Assembly: GCA_903970285.1 (NCBI GenBank)
Contig: CAJCHN010000004.1
Span: 1-59,333, forward strand
Direction: 5' to 3'
Origin: Rhodanobacteraceae bacterium
GTDB taxonomy: Bacteria > Acidobacteriota > Terriglobia > Terriglobales > Acidobacteriaceae
DNA length: 59,333 nucleotides
Part shown: piece by piece, positions 1 through 7,937 of the stretch
Numbering within the stretch: the stretch's first letter is position 1
How the letters are laid out: every line of letters starts with the position of its first letter
The notes under the pieces: generated by a model
The model's input: the letters and a program-made list of their open reading frames with translations, nothing else
Told to the model about the DNA's origin: nothing
Database searches by the model: none
Position numbers and translations under genes: made by a program

Positions 1-730
1 GAAGTATCCGGTGAAGTTTTTGATTCATGGCGGCCCGCAGGGCGCCTGGGGAGATGCGTGGAGCTATCGCTGGAACGCGGAGTTGATGGCGGCGAGCGGA
101 TATGTGGTCGTCATGGTCAATCCGCGCGGGTCGACGGGCTATGGGCAGGCGTTTATCGATGGGGTGAACGGGGACTGGGGCGGCAAGGCGTATGTCGACC
201 TGATGAAGGGGCTGGATGCGGCGGAACAGAAGTTCCCTTTTATCGATAAGGATCGGGAGTGCGCGCTGGGAGCGAGCTACGGCGGCTACATGGCCGACTG
301 GATTCTGACGCATACGAACCGGTTCAAGTGCATCGTGACGCATGACGGGATGTACAACCCGGCGGCGGCGTATGGGACGACGGACGAGCTCTGGTTCAAC
401 GAATGGGAGTTCCGCCGGTCGGGCGATACCGGGCCCGGACAGCCCTGGCGCTACGCTGGGATGCCGGCGGATCAGGACCCGTTTCGAAAGTGGTCGCCGA
501 TGCTGCATATTCAGGATGCGAAGACGCCGACGCTGGTGATTCACTCGCAGCGGGACTATCGGCTGGATGTGTCGGAGGGGTTCCAGCTCTTCACCGCGCT
601 GCAGCGGTTGGGCGTGCCGAGCGAGATGCTCTACTTCCCGGATGAAGGGCACTGGGTGCTGAAGCCGAGGAATAGCGAGCTTTGGTATAAGACGGTCGGC
701 GAATGGTGCGATCGGTGGACAAAGCAGTAG
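1..730 (+). CDS. S9 family (prolyl oligopeptidase-like) peptidase, C-terminal part
   Basis: The reading frame is already open at the left edge (codons run from base 2), so this is the 3' end of a longer gene. The visible 240 or so residues are the alpha/beta-hydrolase catalytic domain of S9 serine peptidases: an oxyanion-loop HGGPQG near the start, the nucleophile elbow GASYGG, an acid residue in the HSQRDYRLD segment and the catalytic histidine in DEGHWVL close to the C-terminus. Family members are usually 600-700 residues with an N-terminal beta-propeller, which would lie outside the window. It is probably a secreted or periplasmic oligopeptidase of the acylaminoacyl-peptidase/DPP-IV group; exact specificity cannot be told. 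The gene is followed after 83 bases by recX on the same strand. Confidence 0.9.
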   Translation, partial: KYPVKFLIHGGPQGAWGDAWSYRWNAELMAASGYVVVMVNPRGSTGYGQAFIDGVNGDWGGKAYVDLMKGLDAAEQKFPFIDKDRECALGASYGGYMADWILTHTNRFKCIVTHDGMYNPAAAYGTTDELWFNEWEFRRSGDTGPGQPWRYAGMPADQDPFRKWSPMLHIQDAKTPTLVIHSQRDYRLDVSEGFQLFTALQRLGVPSEMLYFPDEGHWVLKPRNSELWYKTVGEWCDRWTKQ

Positions 731-813
731 ACACCTGACACCGATGAAAACGCAATGACTGAAGGCCTGACCGGTCACTGATCGGTGGGATCCGTCTTAG
801 GTGCTGGAGGGTT

Positions 814-1365
814 ATGGCGTTTGCGCGGGCGAAGAAGCGGGAGCCGATGGGCGAGGCGGGGTTGTTTGACTATGCCGTTGCGGCGCTCTCCCGAAGGATG
901 CGGACGGAGCGCGAGCTGCGAAGGCTGATGAAGGCTCGAGCTTGCGAAGGTGCTGCCGGAGACGCGGATATGGACCGTGTCGTGGCGCGGCTGGTCGAGT
1001 TGAATTACCTGTCGGACACGCGGTTTGCCCAGGATTACACGCGGCTGCGCAAGGAGAACCAGGGGTTTGGGCGGCGGCGGGTGGCGCAGGATCTGGGGGC
1101 AAGAGGCGTGGGCAAAGAGCTGGCCGACGCGGCGCTCGACCAGGCGTTTGGCGAGACCGACGAGGTGGAACTGGCGCGGGCGTACTGCGAGCGCAAGCGC
1201 ATTGCGAAGCCGGAGGAGCCGAAGGCAGTGCAGCGGGTGATGGGAAGGCTGATGCGCGCTGGGTATAGCTCAGGGGCGATCTACAAGCTGTTTCGAAGCT
1301 GGAACGTCGAGCCGCCGGAGGAGGGTGGCGACTCAGACCAGTACCAAACTTCTCCGGAGTTCTGA
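814..1365 (+). CDS. recX: Regulatory protein RecX
   Basis: The 183-residue product has the helix-rich three-repeat pattern of RecX: the first repeat carries FDYAVAALSRRMRTERELRR, the second LVELNYLSDTRFAQDY followed by GFGRRRVAQDL, and the third ends in GYSSGAIYKLFRSW. RecX binds RecA filaments and limits strand exchange in recombination and the SOS response; it acts in the cytoplasm. The ATG is preceded at proper distance by GGAGGG. recA is not in the window, so the usual recA-recX pairing is not visible here. Length matches the family (150-200 residues). Identification is by recognisable motif order, not by alignment. Confidence 0.9.
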   Translation: MAFARAKKREPMGEAGLFDYAVAALSRRMRTERELRRLMKARACEGAAGDADMDRVVARLVELNYLSDTRFAQDYTRLRKENQGFGRRRVAQDLGARGVGKELADAALDQAFGETDEVELARAYCERKRIAKPEEPKAVQRVMGRLMRAGYSSGAIYKLFRSWNVEPPEEGGDSDQYQTSPEF

Positions 1366-1502
1366 ACCTACTTCTGGGATGTTTCAATTACGGGATTTTG
1401 GCGGGTCAAGAACGAAATACGGCCTGTCATGGATGTCATTGGTGTTTCATGCGTGATGAGCCTTCCTGGCCGAGGCAGGTATGCTGGTCGCGAGGACTTG
1501 CG

Positions 1503-2279
1503 ATGAAGATTGCCTTGTTGGTTGCTGTTCTGTGGATGGGAGTGCCGATGATGGCCTTGGGACAGCAGGCAGACTCTCCTCAAGCGGTCGACCCGATCTA
1601 CACCGCTCCCTCGTTGACTCCGGAGCAGGTCAAGCATCTGCAGGAGCTTGGGGCGGACTGGCCGCAGTTGGGCCGCTACCAGCAGGAGAACGCGAGGCTG
1701 GGGCCGCCGGCGGCGGGCGAGAAGCGGGTGGTGTTTTACGGGGACTCGATTACAGACGCGTGGGGACGGCGCGGAGATGCGACGCAGTTCTTTCCAGGGA
1801 AGCCGTATGTGAACCGGGGAATCTCGGGGCAGACGACAGCGCAGATGCTGGTGCGGTTCGAGCAGGACGTCGTACATCTGCGGCCCGCGGCAGTGGTGAT
1901 CCTTGCAGGGACCAACGACCTCGCCGGCAATACAGGATTGGCCACCATGCAGATGATCGAAGACAACTTTGCGGCGATGGTGGCGATTGCCAAGGCGAAC
2001 GGGATTCGCGTCGTGCTGTCGTCGGTGCTGCCGGTGACGGACTATCCATGGCGCCGGGGGTTGCAGCCGGCGGAGAAGGTGAAGGCGCTGAACGCGTGGC
2101 TGAAGAGCTACGCGAACGCGCATGGGTGCGTGTATCTGGACTACTACTCCGCGATGAGCAATGCCGCTGGAGGTTTAGACCCGAGACTTGCAGCGGATGG
2201 CGTGCATCCTACGCCTGCGGGATCCGCGGTGATGGCTCCGCTGGCGCAGAAAGCGGTCGACGAAGCGCTGGCGAAGTAA
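1503..2279 (+). CDS. Secreted SGNH/GDSL-type esterase or lipase
   Basis: The product is about 258 residues. It begins with a signal peptide (hydrophobic residues 3-20, likely cleavage after ALG), so it is exported. Canonical SGNH blocks are present in order: GDSIT (block I, catalytic Ser), a Gly in the GISGQTTAQML stretch (block II), GTND (block III, Asn) and DGVHPT (block V, catalytic Asp and His). The class hydrolyses acyl or acetyl esters of carbohydrates or lipids; the substrate here is unknown. I chose the ATG at 1503 because GAGGA lies six bases upstream and the signal peptide starts cleanly there; the frame is open further upstream but those residues look non-coding. Similar proteins are often annotated GDSL-type acetylhydrolase. 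Confidence 0.88.
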   Translation: MKIALLVAVLWMGVPMMALGQQADSPQAVDPIYTAPSLTPEQVKHLQELGADWPQLGRYQQENARLGPPAAGEKRVVFYGDSITDAWGRRGDATQFFPGKPYVNRGISGQTTAQMLVRFEQDVVHLRPAAVVILAGTNDLAGNTGLATMQMIEDNFAAMVAIAKANGIRVVLSSVLPVTDYPWRRGLQPAEKVKALNAWLKSYANAHGCVYLDYYSAMSNAAGGLDPRLAADGVHPTPAGSAVMAPLAQKAVDEALAK

Positions 2280-2289
2280 AAATCCATCG

Positions 2290-2481
2290 CTAGACTGAAC
2301 GGAGCACGCGCACCGGCAGCATGAAGATTGCCTCGACGAGGTGGAAGGTGCCGTCGATGACGATGCCGACCAGCCGGAACGGCAGCAGGATGAGCCAGAA
2401 GAGCGGGTAGAGCACGAGCGCGAGCAGGGCGAGCGGCCAGCAGGTGAGCAGGAGGAAGCAGAAGAGGATCAGCTTGATCAT
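2290..2481 (-). CDS. Small integral membrane protein (63 aa), function unknown
   Basis: A 63-residue product made almost wholly of hydrophobic residues from MIKLILFCFLLL onward, giving probably two closely spaced membrane segments (about residues 3-35 and 37-55) and ending in a short basic tail (PVRVLRSV). The start at 2481 has AAGGA about six bases upstream; an in-frame start 22 codons earlier lacks one. It converges with the SGNH gene (10 bases between stops) and diverges from the DUF429-like gene. No family recognised. Small proteins of this composition are common near hypothetical genes; coding potential rests on the ribosome binding site and the amphipathic pattern. Confidence 0.55.
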   Translation of the reverse strand: MIKLILFCFLLLTCWPLALLALVLYPLFWLILLPFRLVGIVIDGTFHLVEAIFMLPVRVLRSV

Positions 2482-2543
2482 GGGCGGTCCTTGGACTCCT
2501 TGGAGAAAGATACGCTGGAACGGGTGAGTTTGTTCCGGGAAAC

Positions 2544-2567
2544 CCATGTCTCAGAATCGAGACATGG
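2544..2567. promoter_or_regulatory. Perfect 9-bp inverted repeat over the start codon region
   Basis: CCATGTCTC is followed after six bases by its exact complement GAGACATGG. The two arms contain the two candidate ATG start codons (2546 and 2564) of the downstream gene, so an mRNA hairpin would bury them. It could also be a DNA-level operator between this gene and the divergent small membrane protein gene. Confidence 0.45.
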
Positions 2568-3526
2568 TGCACCCAGAGTTGAGGTTGCAATTGGATGTCG
2601 AGCGGCTGGTGGCGGTGGACTGGTCCGGCGATAAAGGGCCGGGGCAGCGCAAGAAGATCTGGGCCGGGGTGTGGACGCGACATCCGGCGGGGCGCGGCGG
2701 GGGCAGGAACGTCGGCGGCGGCAAGATCATTCTGGAGGCGGGCCGGACGCGGGAGGAGCTGACCGAGTGGCTGATCCTGATGGCCGCGGAGACGCCGCGC
2801 ATGGTCGTTTCGATGGACTGCTGTTTCAGCTATCCGGCATGGTTTCTGGCCGAGCATGGCTGCCGGTCGGTGTTCGACTTCTGGCGGCATGTGGCGGCGG
2901 GGCACGGTGAGCGGTGGCTGGGTGAGGCATGCGCGGCGGAAGAGCGCGACCTGCGCTTCTGGGGTAAGCCGCACAAGCGGCCGGAGCAGTTTTGCGGCGA
3001 GGGCTACCGGACGATGATGCGGGAGACCGACTGGGAGAACAAGATCGAGCAGGGTCTGGAGGGCGGCGACCCGGAGCGGACGGCGAAGATGCGCGGCATC
3101 ACGCCGAAGTCGCCGTTTCAGATTGGCGGCAGCGGCAGCGTCGGGACGGGGTCGCTGCGGGCGATGCCGTGGCTGCTGCGGCTGCACGCATCGGGGTTCC
3201 GGGTATGGCCGTTTGAGGATTTTGCCGACGACCGGCCCTTGCTGGTGGAGATGTATACGCGCCTGTTGACGGGGCCGGTTGCAAAATCGAATGAGCTGGC
3301 GCGGAGATCGTATCTGAAGGCGAAGCGCGCGGCGGAGCCGGAGCTGTATGGAGGATTGCCGCGGCCCGTGCTCGCCTCGGCCTACGGAAGTGAAGATGCG
3401 TTCGACGCGTTGGTGTGCTGCCTGGAAATGGTGCGGCACCAGGAGGAGTTTCATGGCTTACGGGCGACCAGCGATGAGAAGCTGCGGTTAGAAGGCATTA
3501 CCTGGCGGCCAGGTGTGATGGGGTAG
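2546..3526 (+). CDS. DUF429-like protein (RNase H-like fold)
   Basis: A 326-residue cytoplasmic protein with no signal peptide. Features that recall DUF429 and other RNase H-fold families are an acidic first strand (VAVDWSG, residues 23-29), a second acidic strand (VVSMDCCFSYP), a VEMYTR strand in the second half and a late acidic helix SEDAFDALVCC. The middle part, rich in Trp, Arg and Lys, is not recognised. Function is unknown; these folds often sit in nucleases or predicted nucleotide-modifying proteins. There are two in-frame ATGs (2546 and 2564), both inside a 9-bp dyad, and neither has a strong ribosome binding site. Family assignment is by motif resemblance only. Confidence 0.6.
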   Translation: MSQNRDMVHPELRLQLDVERLVAVDWSGDKGPGQRKKIWAGVWTRHPAGRGGGRNVGGGKIILEAGRTREELTEWLILMAAETPRMVVSMDCCFSYPAWFLAEHGCRSVFDFWRHVAAGHGERWLGEACAAEERDLRFWGKPHKRPEQFCGEGYRTMMRETDWENKIEQGLEGGDPERTAKMRGITPKSPFQIGGSGSVGTGSLRAMPWLLRLHASGFRVWPFEDFADDRPLLVEMYTRLLTGPVAKSNELARRSYLKAKRAAEPELYGGLPRPVLASAYGSEDAFDALVCCLEMVRHQEEFHGLRATSDEKLRLEGITWRPGVMG

Positions 3527-3633
3527 AGGGAACAGGGAAGATACACACGTGGCGGGCCACTTCGTGCAGTCCTCGAAGAGCACCACTTCCTGGGGTTTGG
3601 ACGGCTGCTCCGCCTTTTGCGTCCTATGAACGC

Positions 3634-4608
3634 ATGAGAACCATTACGTTGGAGGAGCATTTCGTCACCGAAGGCTTTTTGCGAGCGACTGGCGCGCATG
3701 GCGCAACGTTTTCTCCCATTGCAGCGATGCAGCCGAAGCTGCTTGACCTCGGAGCTGGACGGATTGCAGCGATGGATGAGGGCGGCGTGGACTTCCAGGT
3801 GTTGTCGCTCGCGTCGATGGGCCTGGACGCGCTGGAGGCGGCGGAGGCAATGGCGCTGGTGGCCGATGTGAATGATGAGCTCGCCGCCGCTGTGAAGGCG
3901 AATCCGACAAGGCTGGGCGGGTTTGCGGCGGTGGCGCTGAAGGATCCGGACGCTGCGGCCAGGGAGTTGGAACGGTGTGTGACCAAGCTGGGGTTTGTTG
4001 GCGCGCTGGTGGATGGGACTGTCGATTCGCCGTCCGGCCCGTTGTTTCTGGACGATCCGCGCTTTACCCCATTCTGGGAGAGCGCGGCGCGGCTGGGCGT
4101 ACCTGTGTATGTGCATCCGGCGCCGCCGCCGAAGGTGGTCAAGCAGGCCTATTTCTCCGGCTTGCCGGACGATATGGGCATGCTGTTGTCGATCGCGGGC
4201 TGGGGCTGGCATGCGGAGCTGGGGCTGCACACGCTGCGGCTGATCGTTTCCGGATTATTTGACCGTCTGCCGGAGCTGCAGGTGATCATCGGCCACATGG
4301 GCGAAGGACTGCCTTATGCGTTGGCGCGCACGAGCGCGGTGCTCTCGGGACCGGCGCATCTGCGGCAGGCGGTGGCCGAATATCTCCAGACGAATCTGCA
4401 TGTGACCACCAGCGGCTACTTCACACAGCCGCCGCTTCAATGCGCGGTGCAGGTGATCGGGATCGACCGGATGCTGTACTCGGTGGATTATCCGTTCAGC
4501 GCCAATACGCGGGGGCGGAAGTTCCTGGAAGATGCCGCAGGATGGCTGCCTGCGGAGGAGTTGGAGAAGCTGATTGGCGGAAATGCGGCGAAGCTGCTGA
4601 AGGTGTAA
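3634..4608 (+). CDS. Amidohydrolase-2 family metal-dependent decarboxylase/hydrolase
   Basis: The 324-residue product fits the amidohydrolase-2 (ACMSD / gamma-resorcylate decarboxylase) family: an N-terminal EEH in place of the usual ExHxH metal motif, a central VYVHP metal-binding His, a second His in IIGHMGEGLPY, and a late Asp in SVDYPF. The family performs non-oxidative decarboxylation or hydrolysis of aromatic or heterocyclic acids with a Zn or Mn ion in a TIM barrel. The substrate is unknown; the ArgAIa- and Gly-rich C-terminus is typical in length. The ATG at 3634 has no strong Shine-Dalgarno. It stands alone, followed by about 625 bases without genes. Confidence 0.85.
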   Translation: MRTITLEEHFVTEGFLRATGAHGATFSPIAAMQPKLLDLGAGRIAAMDEGGVDFQVLSLASMGLDALEAAEAMALVADVNDELAAAVKANPTRLGGFAAVALKDPDAAARELERCVTKLGFVGALVDGTVDSPSGPLFLDDPRFTPFWESAARLGVPVYVHPAPPPKVVKQAYFSGLPDDMGMLLSIAGWGWHAELGLHTLRLIVSGLFDRLPELQVIIGHMGEGLPYALARTSAVLSGPAHLRQAVAEYLQTNLHVTTSGYFTQPPLQCAVQVIGIDRMLYSVDYPFSANTRGRKFLEDAAGWLPAEELEKLIGGNAAKLLKV

Positions 4609-5233
4609 TGATGCATCTGGTATGTGGTTGTAAGTATGGAGTTAGTGGTAGCTAGATCTAAGTCACTGCGATTACCCATTTTCACTCCGACCACTGGCAG
4701 CCGGATTTTTATAACAGGTTCCTGTTGCTGAGGAGTTGGGGAGTTACTCAGTGCCGTTCCCTTGACAGGAACGGCGGTGAGCGCGAGGCTCTCCCTACAT
4801 CCACAGTAAATTTGCTCCTAGCTGACTCGACAAAGCACCAGCGCTTGAAGAGCGGCGAGACTGCGCCCGGCTACTTCTGCAGGTGAAAATCGTTGCGCCT
4901 GGCAGCGGACCTTTGGATCTTTTGGGGCACGATCATTCATCGTTTAAGCCGCGGCATTGCACCTCGCGCAGAGGAGAGGGCCATTACTCAAGACGAGTAG
5001 GAAGCACTTGAGAAATGTGTAGTCGGGTGTGAGCATCTATTTTCGTCAGGATGCTAAGCTTCACGATTCATGGGACTTATGGCGGATAATCTCATACATC
5101 CTTGGTAACGTTACAGCCTAAGTTTGGCTCCCCTAATGTGGAATAGGCGGGCTCATGCTTCTCTTCCATACTCCCGATAGATATCTCGTGGACGATTCTC
5201 CACTGAGATGCGATCAAATCAGGAGCCCTCCCC
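4609..5233. other. Gene-free stretch ahead of the exopolysaccharide locus
   Basis: No convincing reading frame in either strand. It holds one 8-bp perfect hairpin (4753-4775) and a 10-bp palindrome GTAACGTTAC at 5105-5114, about 120 bases upstream of the lectin-hydrolase gene. The second half must contain the promoter of that gene, but I see no clear -35/-10 pair. Confidence 0.6.
4753..4775. repeat. 8-bp perfect inverted repeat (hairpin)
   Basis: GCCGTTCC, a 7-base spacer CTTGACA, then GGAACGGC. It is 145 bases beyond the amidohydrolase stop. No T-run follows it, so a terminator role is weakly supported; the spacer resembles a -35 box, and an operator is equally possible. Confidence 0.35.
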
Positions 5234-7762
5234 TTGAACTTCACCCGTGCGCTTACCTTTCTAGTTGGCTGCTTTGCACTCATCGTGAGCACGTCGCTGC
5301 CGGGCCTTGCGCAAAACTCGCAGAGCGTTCAGGCGAATTTGAGCCCAGGTCCATACACCATTCATCCAGCGTTCTCGCCTTCGGTCTGCACTGACGTGAG
5401 TGAAGGAAGCACAGCAAACGGCGCCGTGGTGCAGGCGTACGCTTGCAACGGAAGCACCGCTCAATCCTGGGATCTGGTTCCAGTGGTAACTCCCTCTGGA
5501 GCGGGCTATGAAGTGGTTTCAGCGAACAGCAAGTCCTGCCTGAAGGTGTCCGGTGCAGCGAACACCAATGGCTCCAAACTTCAGCAGTGGCAGTGTCTCG
5601 GCGCTGACGAGACGGAAGTCTGGAAGATCTATAAGTTTGGGACTGTTTATGAACTGATTTCCATGAACAGTGGTAAGTGTATGGATCTCACGAACGGGAA
5701 CCCAAGCAACGGCAACCAGCTGCAACAGTGGGATTGCGATAACGGGGGGAATCCGAACCAAGTCTGGGCCTTCGAGCCGGTCCAGCCGCTGTCTCGCGTC
5801 TCTTCCATCCCTGTAGGTCCTTATCTGATTCACCCGAATTCCAATAGCTCCTCCTGCGTGGACGTGAGCGGAGGCAATCAAGCGAATGGGACGGCGGTGC
5901 AGTCTTACTCGTGCAACGGGACGGCGTCTCAATCCTGGTCGCTGGCGCCGCTTACGGGCAGCTTCGGCACGGCGTACGAATTGATCTCACGAGTCAGCGG
6001 ATCCTGCCTCGCAATCTCCGGAGCTTCTACGGCAGATGGCGCAAAGACCTATGAGTGGCAGTGTCTCGGAGCGTCGCAAACGTCCCAACTCTGGCAATTG
6101 TATGCGGTCGGTTCTTCCTACGAACTGGTTTCAGTCCATAGCGGAAAGTGCCTCGACCTAACCAACGGTTCGTTTCAGAACGGCAACCAGCTGCAACAGT
6201 GGGATTGCGATAACGGTGGGAATCCGAATCAACTTTGGGATCTGAAATCAATTGCTCCCGTGACGGCAACGACCACGACCACTGCGCAGGCGACCCCCAC
6301 CGCCGCGGTCACCGGTCAGACGGTCGTCCTTTCGGGGAAGACCAGCGCTCCGGCTGGGAGCCCGGCAGGAAATCTAAGCTTCTTTTGCGATTCCGTCCAG
6401 GTTGGGACAGTGGCCGCGGATTCGAATGGCGCCGCGAGTGTCACGCTTCCCAAGCTTTCAAATGGCTCACACACCTTGAGCGTTCAGTATCTCGGCGCTC
6501 CGGGTTACGCGTCATCGTCGTCGTCTCCGCTCCAGGTGGTGGTCTCGCAGCCTAATGTTGGCGAGCAAGCCTTCCAAGCGGACTCGTTTGTGGATTCAGT
6601 GGGAGTGCAGACACATCTTACGTATAACAATACCGGCTATTACACGCTGTGGCCTCATCTGCTTTCGGAGTTGCGCGGATCTGGCATTCGCCATCTTCGT
6701 GATGGCCTGTGGAACTGGGGTGCGAATGCACCCTACAACGCGGAACATCAAGCGCTTGCCGCAGCCGGAATCAAGACCACTTACGGTATTTCTCTTGACT
6801 ACACGCTCACTCCTCAGATGATACAAAACATGGCTGCAGCCGCGGGAGACCTGGAAGCACTGGAGGCACCAAATGAGTGCGATGCCGGCAACAACTGCGG
6901 TGGAGGAGGCGTGGCAGGAGTAAACAACGTCGTCGCGTTCATGCCGTACCTTGCAGCGGCCGGCAAGCTGCTTCAGGTGCCGGTGGTTGGGCCATCGTTT
7001 ACGATACCCACCTCGTATGCGGATGCCGGTGACCTGTCGTCCAAGGTGTCCTACAGCAACCTGCATGTTTACTTTCCAGGATTAAACCCGGGCTCGGTGG
7101 GCTGGGGCGGCGGAGACGCGCAGGGCAACCGGTACGGCAGCATCGCCTACTGGTTGGACCAGGTGAATCAAGAGTCCACGCTCCCGGTGCAGATCACCGA
7201 GACCGGATATATCGCTTATCCTTCCACAAGCACACCTTACACGCTGCCGGAGAGCGTGGAGGCGTCGTACACACCTCGGACGTTGCTGCTGGCCTTCAAC
7301 CATGGGGTGAAGAGGACCTTCCTGTACGAACTTCTGGACGAGGTCTCTTCGCCCGGGTACGGGTTGTTGAGAAGTGATGGTTCAGAGAAGCCGGCATTCT
7401 CTGCGGTGAGAGCACTTCTGAAATTACTTGCCGACCCGGGACCGACCTTTGCGCCTGGCAAGCTGGATTACACAATCTCCGGTGGAGACTCAACGGTCAC
7501 CCACACCCTGCTGCAGAAACGCGATGGATCCTTCTGGCTTGTGCTCTGGTCCGAGCAAAGCAGCTACAACGCTCCAATCAACCAGCCCACCCCAGTAACC
7601 AAGCAAAATGTAGTTGTATCGATCTCCGGCACTCACCTCGCGAGTGAAGTGGTAACGTTCGATGCTACAGGCACCGCGACATCGACCACTCTAACGCGAA
7701 GCACGCAGTCTCTCCCTCTTACGCTCACGGATCAGTTGACCCTTGTGCACATTGTTCCGTAG
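5234..7762 (+). CDS. Secreted glycoside hydrolase with two ricin-type lectin domains and an Ig-like domain
   Basis: 842 residues, starting at a TTG with AGGAG eight bases upstream. Signal peptide at residues 1-27 (cleavage near GLAQ). Two ricin-type beta-trefoil lectins follow (about 38-185 and 190-338), each with three subrepeats ending in QxW-like motifs (QSW, VW, NQVW; QSW, QLW, NQLW). Residues about 342-440 form a bacterial Ig-like domain (VTGQTVVLSG ... GSHTLSVQYLG). The rest is a TIM-barrel hydrolase: start DSFVDSVGVQTHLTY, probable acid/base Glu548 in LEAPNE and probable nucleophile Glu656 in ITETGY, as in clan GH-A. Two paralogues lie at 15852 and 27712. As the first gene of the EPS locus it probably binds and cuts the polymer made here. 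CAZy family not assignable by eye. Confidence 0.82.
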   Translation: MNFTRALTFLVGCFALIVSTSLPGLAQNSQSVQANLSPGPYTIHPAFSPSVCTDVSEGSTANGAVVQAYACNGSTAQSWDLVPVVTPSGAGYEVVSANSKSCLKVSGAANTNGSKLQQWQCLGADETEVWKIYKFGTVYELISMNSGKCMDLTNGNPSNGNQLQQWDCDNGGNPNQVWAFEPVQPLSRVSSIPVGPYLIHPNSNSSSCVDVSGGNQANGTAVQSYSCNGTASQSWSLAPLTGSFGTAYELISRVSGSCLAISGASTADGAKTYEWQCLGASQTSQLWQLYAVGSSYELVSVHSGKCLDLTNGSFQNGNQLQQWDCDNGGNPNQLWDLKSIAPVTATTTTTAQATPTAAVTGQTVVLSGKTSAPAGSPAGNLSFFCDSVQVGTVAADSNGAASVTLPKLSNGSHTLSVQYLGAPGYASSSSSPLQVVVSQPNVGEQAFQADSFVDSVGVQTHLTYNNTGYYTLWPHLLSELRGSGIRHLRDGLWNWGANAPYNAEHQALAAAGIKTTYGISLDYTLTPQMIQNMAAAAGDLEALEAPNECDAGNNCGGGGVAGVNNVVAFMPYLAAAGKLLQVPVVGPSFTIPTSYADAGDLSSKVSYSNLHVYFPGLNPGSVGWGGGDAQGNRYGSIAYWLDQVNQESTLPVQITETGYIAYPSTSTPYTLPESVEASYTPRTLLLAFNHGVKRTFLYELLDEVSSPGYGLLRSDGSEKPAFSAVRALLKLLADPGPTFAPGKLDYTISGGDSTVTHTLLQKRDGSFWLVLWSEQSSYNAPINQPTPVTKQNVVVSISGTHLASEVVTFDATGTATSTTLTRSTQSLPLTLTDQLTLVHIVP
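5708..6216 (+). repeat. 38-base exact direct repeat inside the two lectin domains
   Basis: The segments 5708-5745 and 6179-6216 are identical over 38 bases and remain nearly identical for another dozen or so; they encode the NGNQLQQWDCDN end of each lectin. This exact identity, against roughly half identity in the rest of the two domains, suggests local gene conversion or strong constraint at the third subrepeat. Confidence 0.75.
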
Positions 7763-7822
7763 CTGATTTGCTTGCATGCCGTGGCCGCCACCCGGCGGCT
7801 GCGGCAGTCCAATTCGTCAACA

Positions 7823-7860
7823 CTTCTGCGCCCCCTTTCATGATCGAGGGGGCGCAGAAG
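7823..7860 (+). terminator. Intrinsic terminator-like hairpin
   Basis: A perfect 13-bp stem (CTTCTGCGCCCCC paired with GGGGGCGCAGAAG) with a 12-base loop, 60 bases after the stop of the lectin-hydrolase gene. It is followed by TCTTCGTTT, a weak T-rich tract. It separates this gene from the next one on the same strand. Confidence 0.7.
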
Positions 7861-7937
7861 TCTTCGTTTGCGAAACGGCAGGCAGATCAAGCTCACAACA
7901 GGGACAGAGGCGATGGTGCGCTCTCTATAATCAAGGG

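Noticed and set aside
7776-7937. Upstream extension of the GT-C gene
   Set aside because: The added residues overlap the terminator hairpin and lack a signal or membrane pattern; ATG 7938 starts directly before the first membrane helix.
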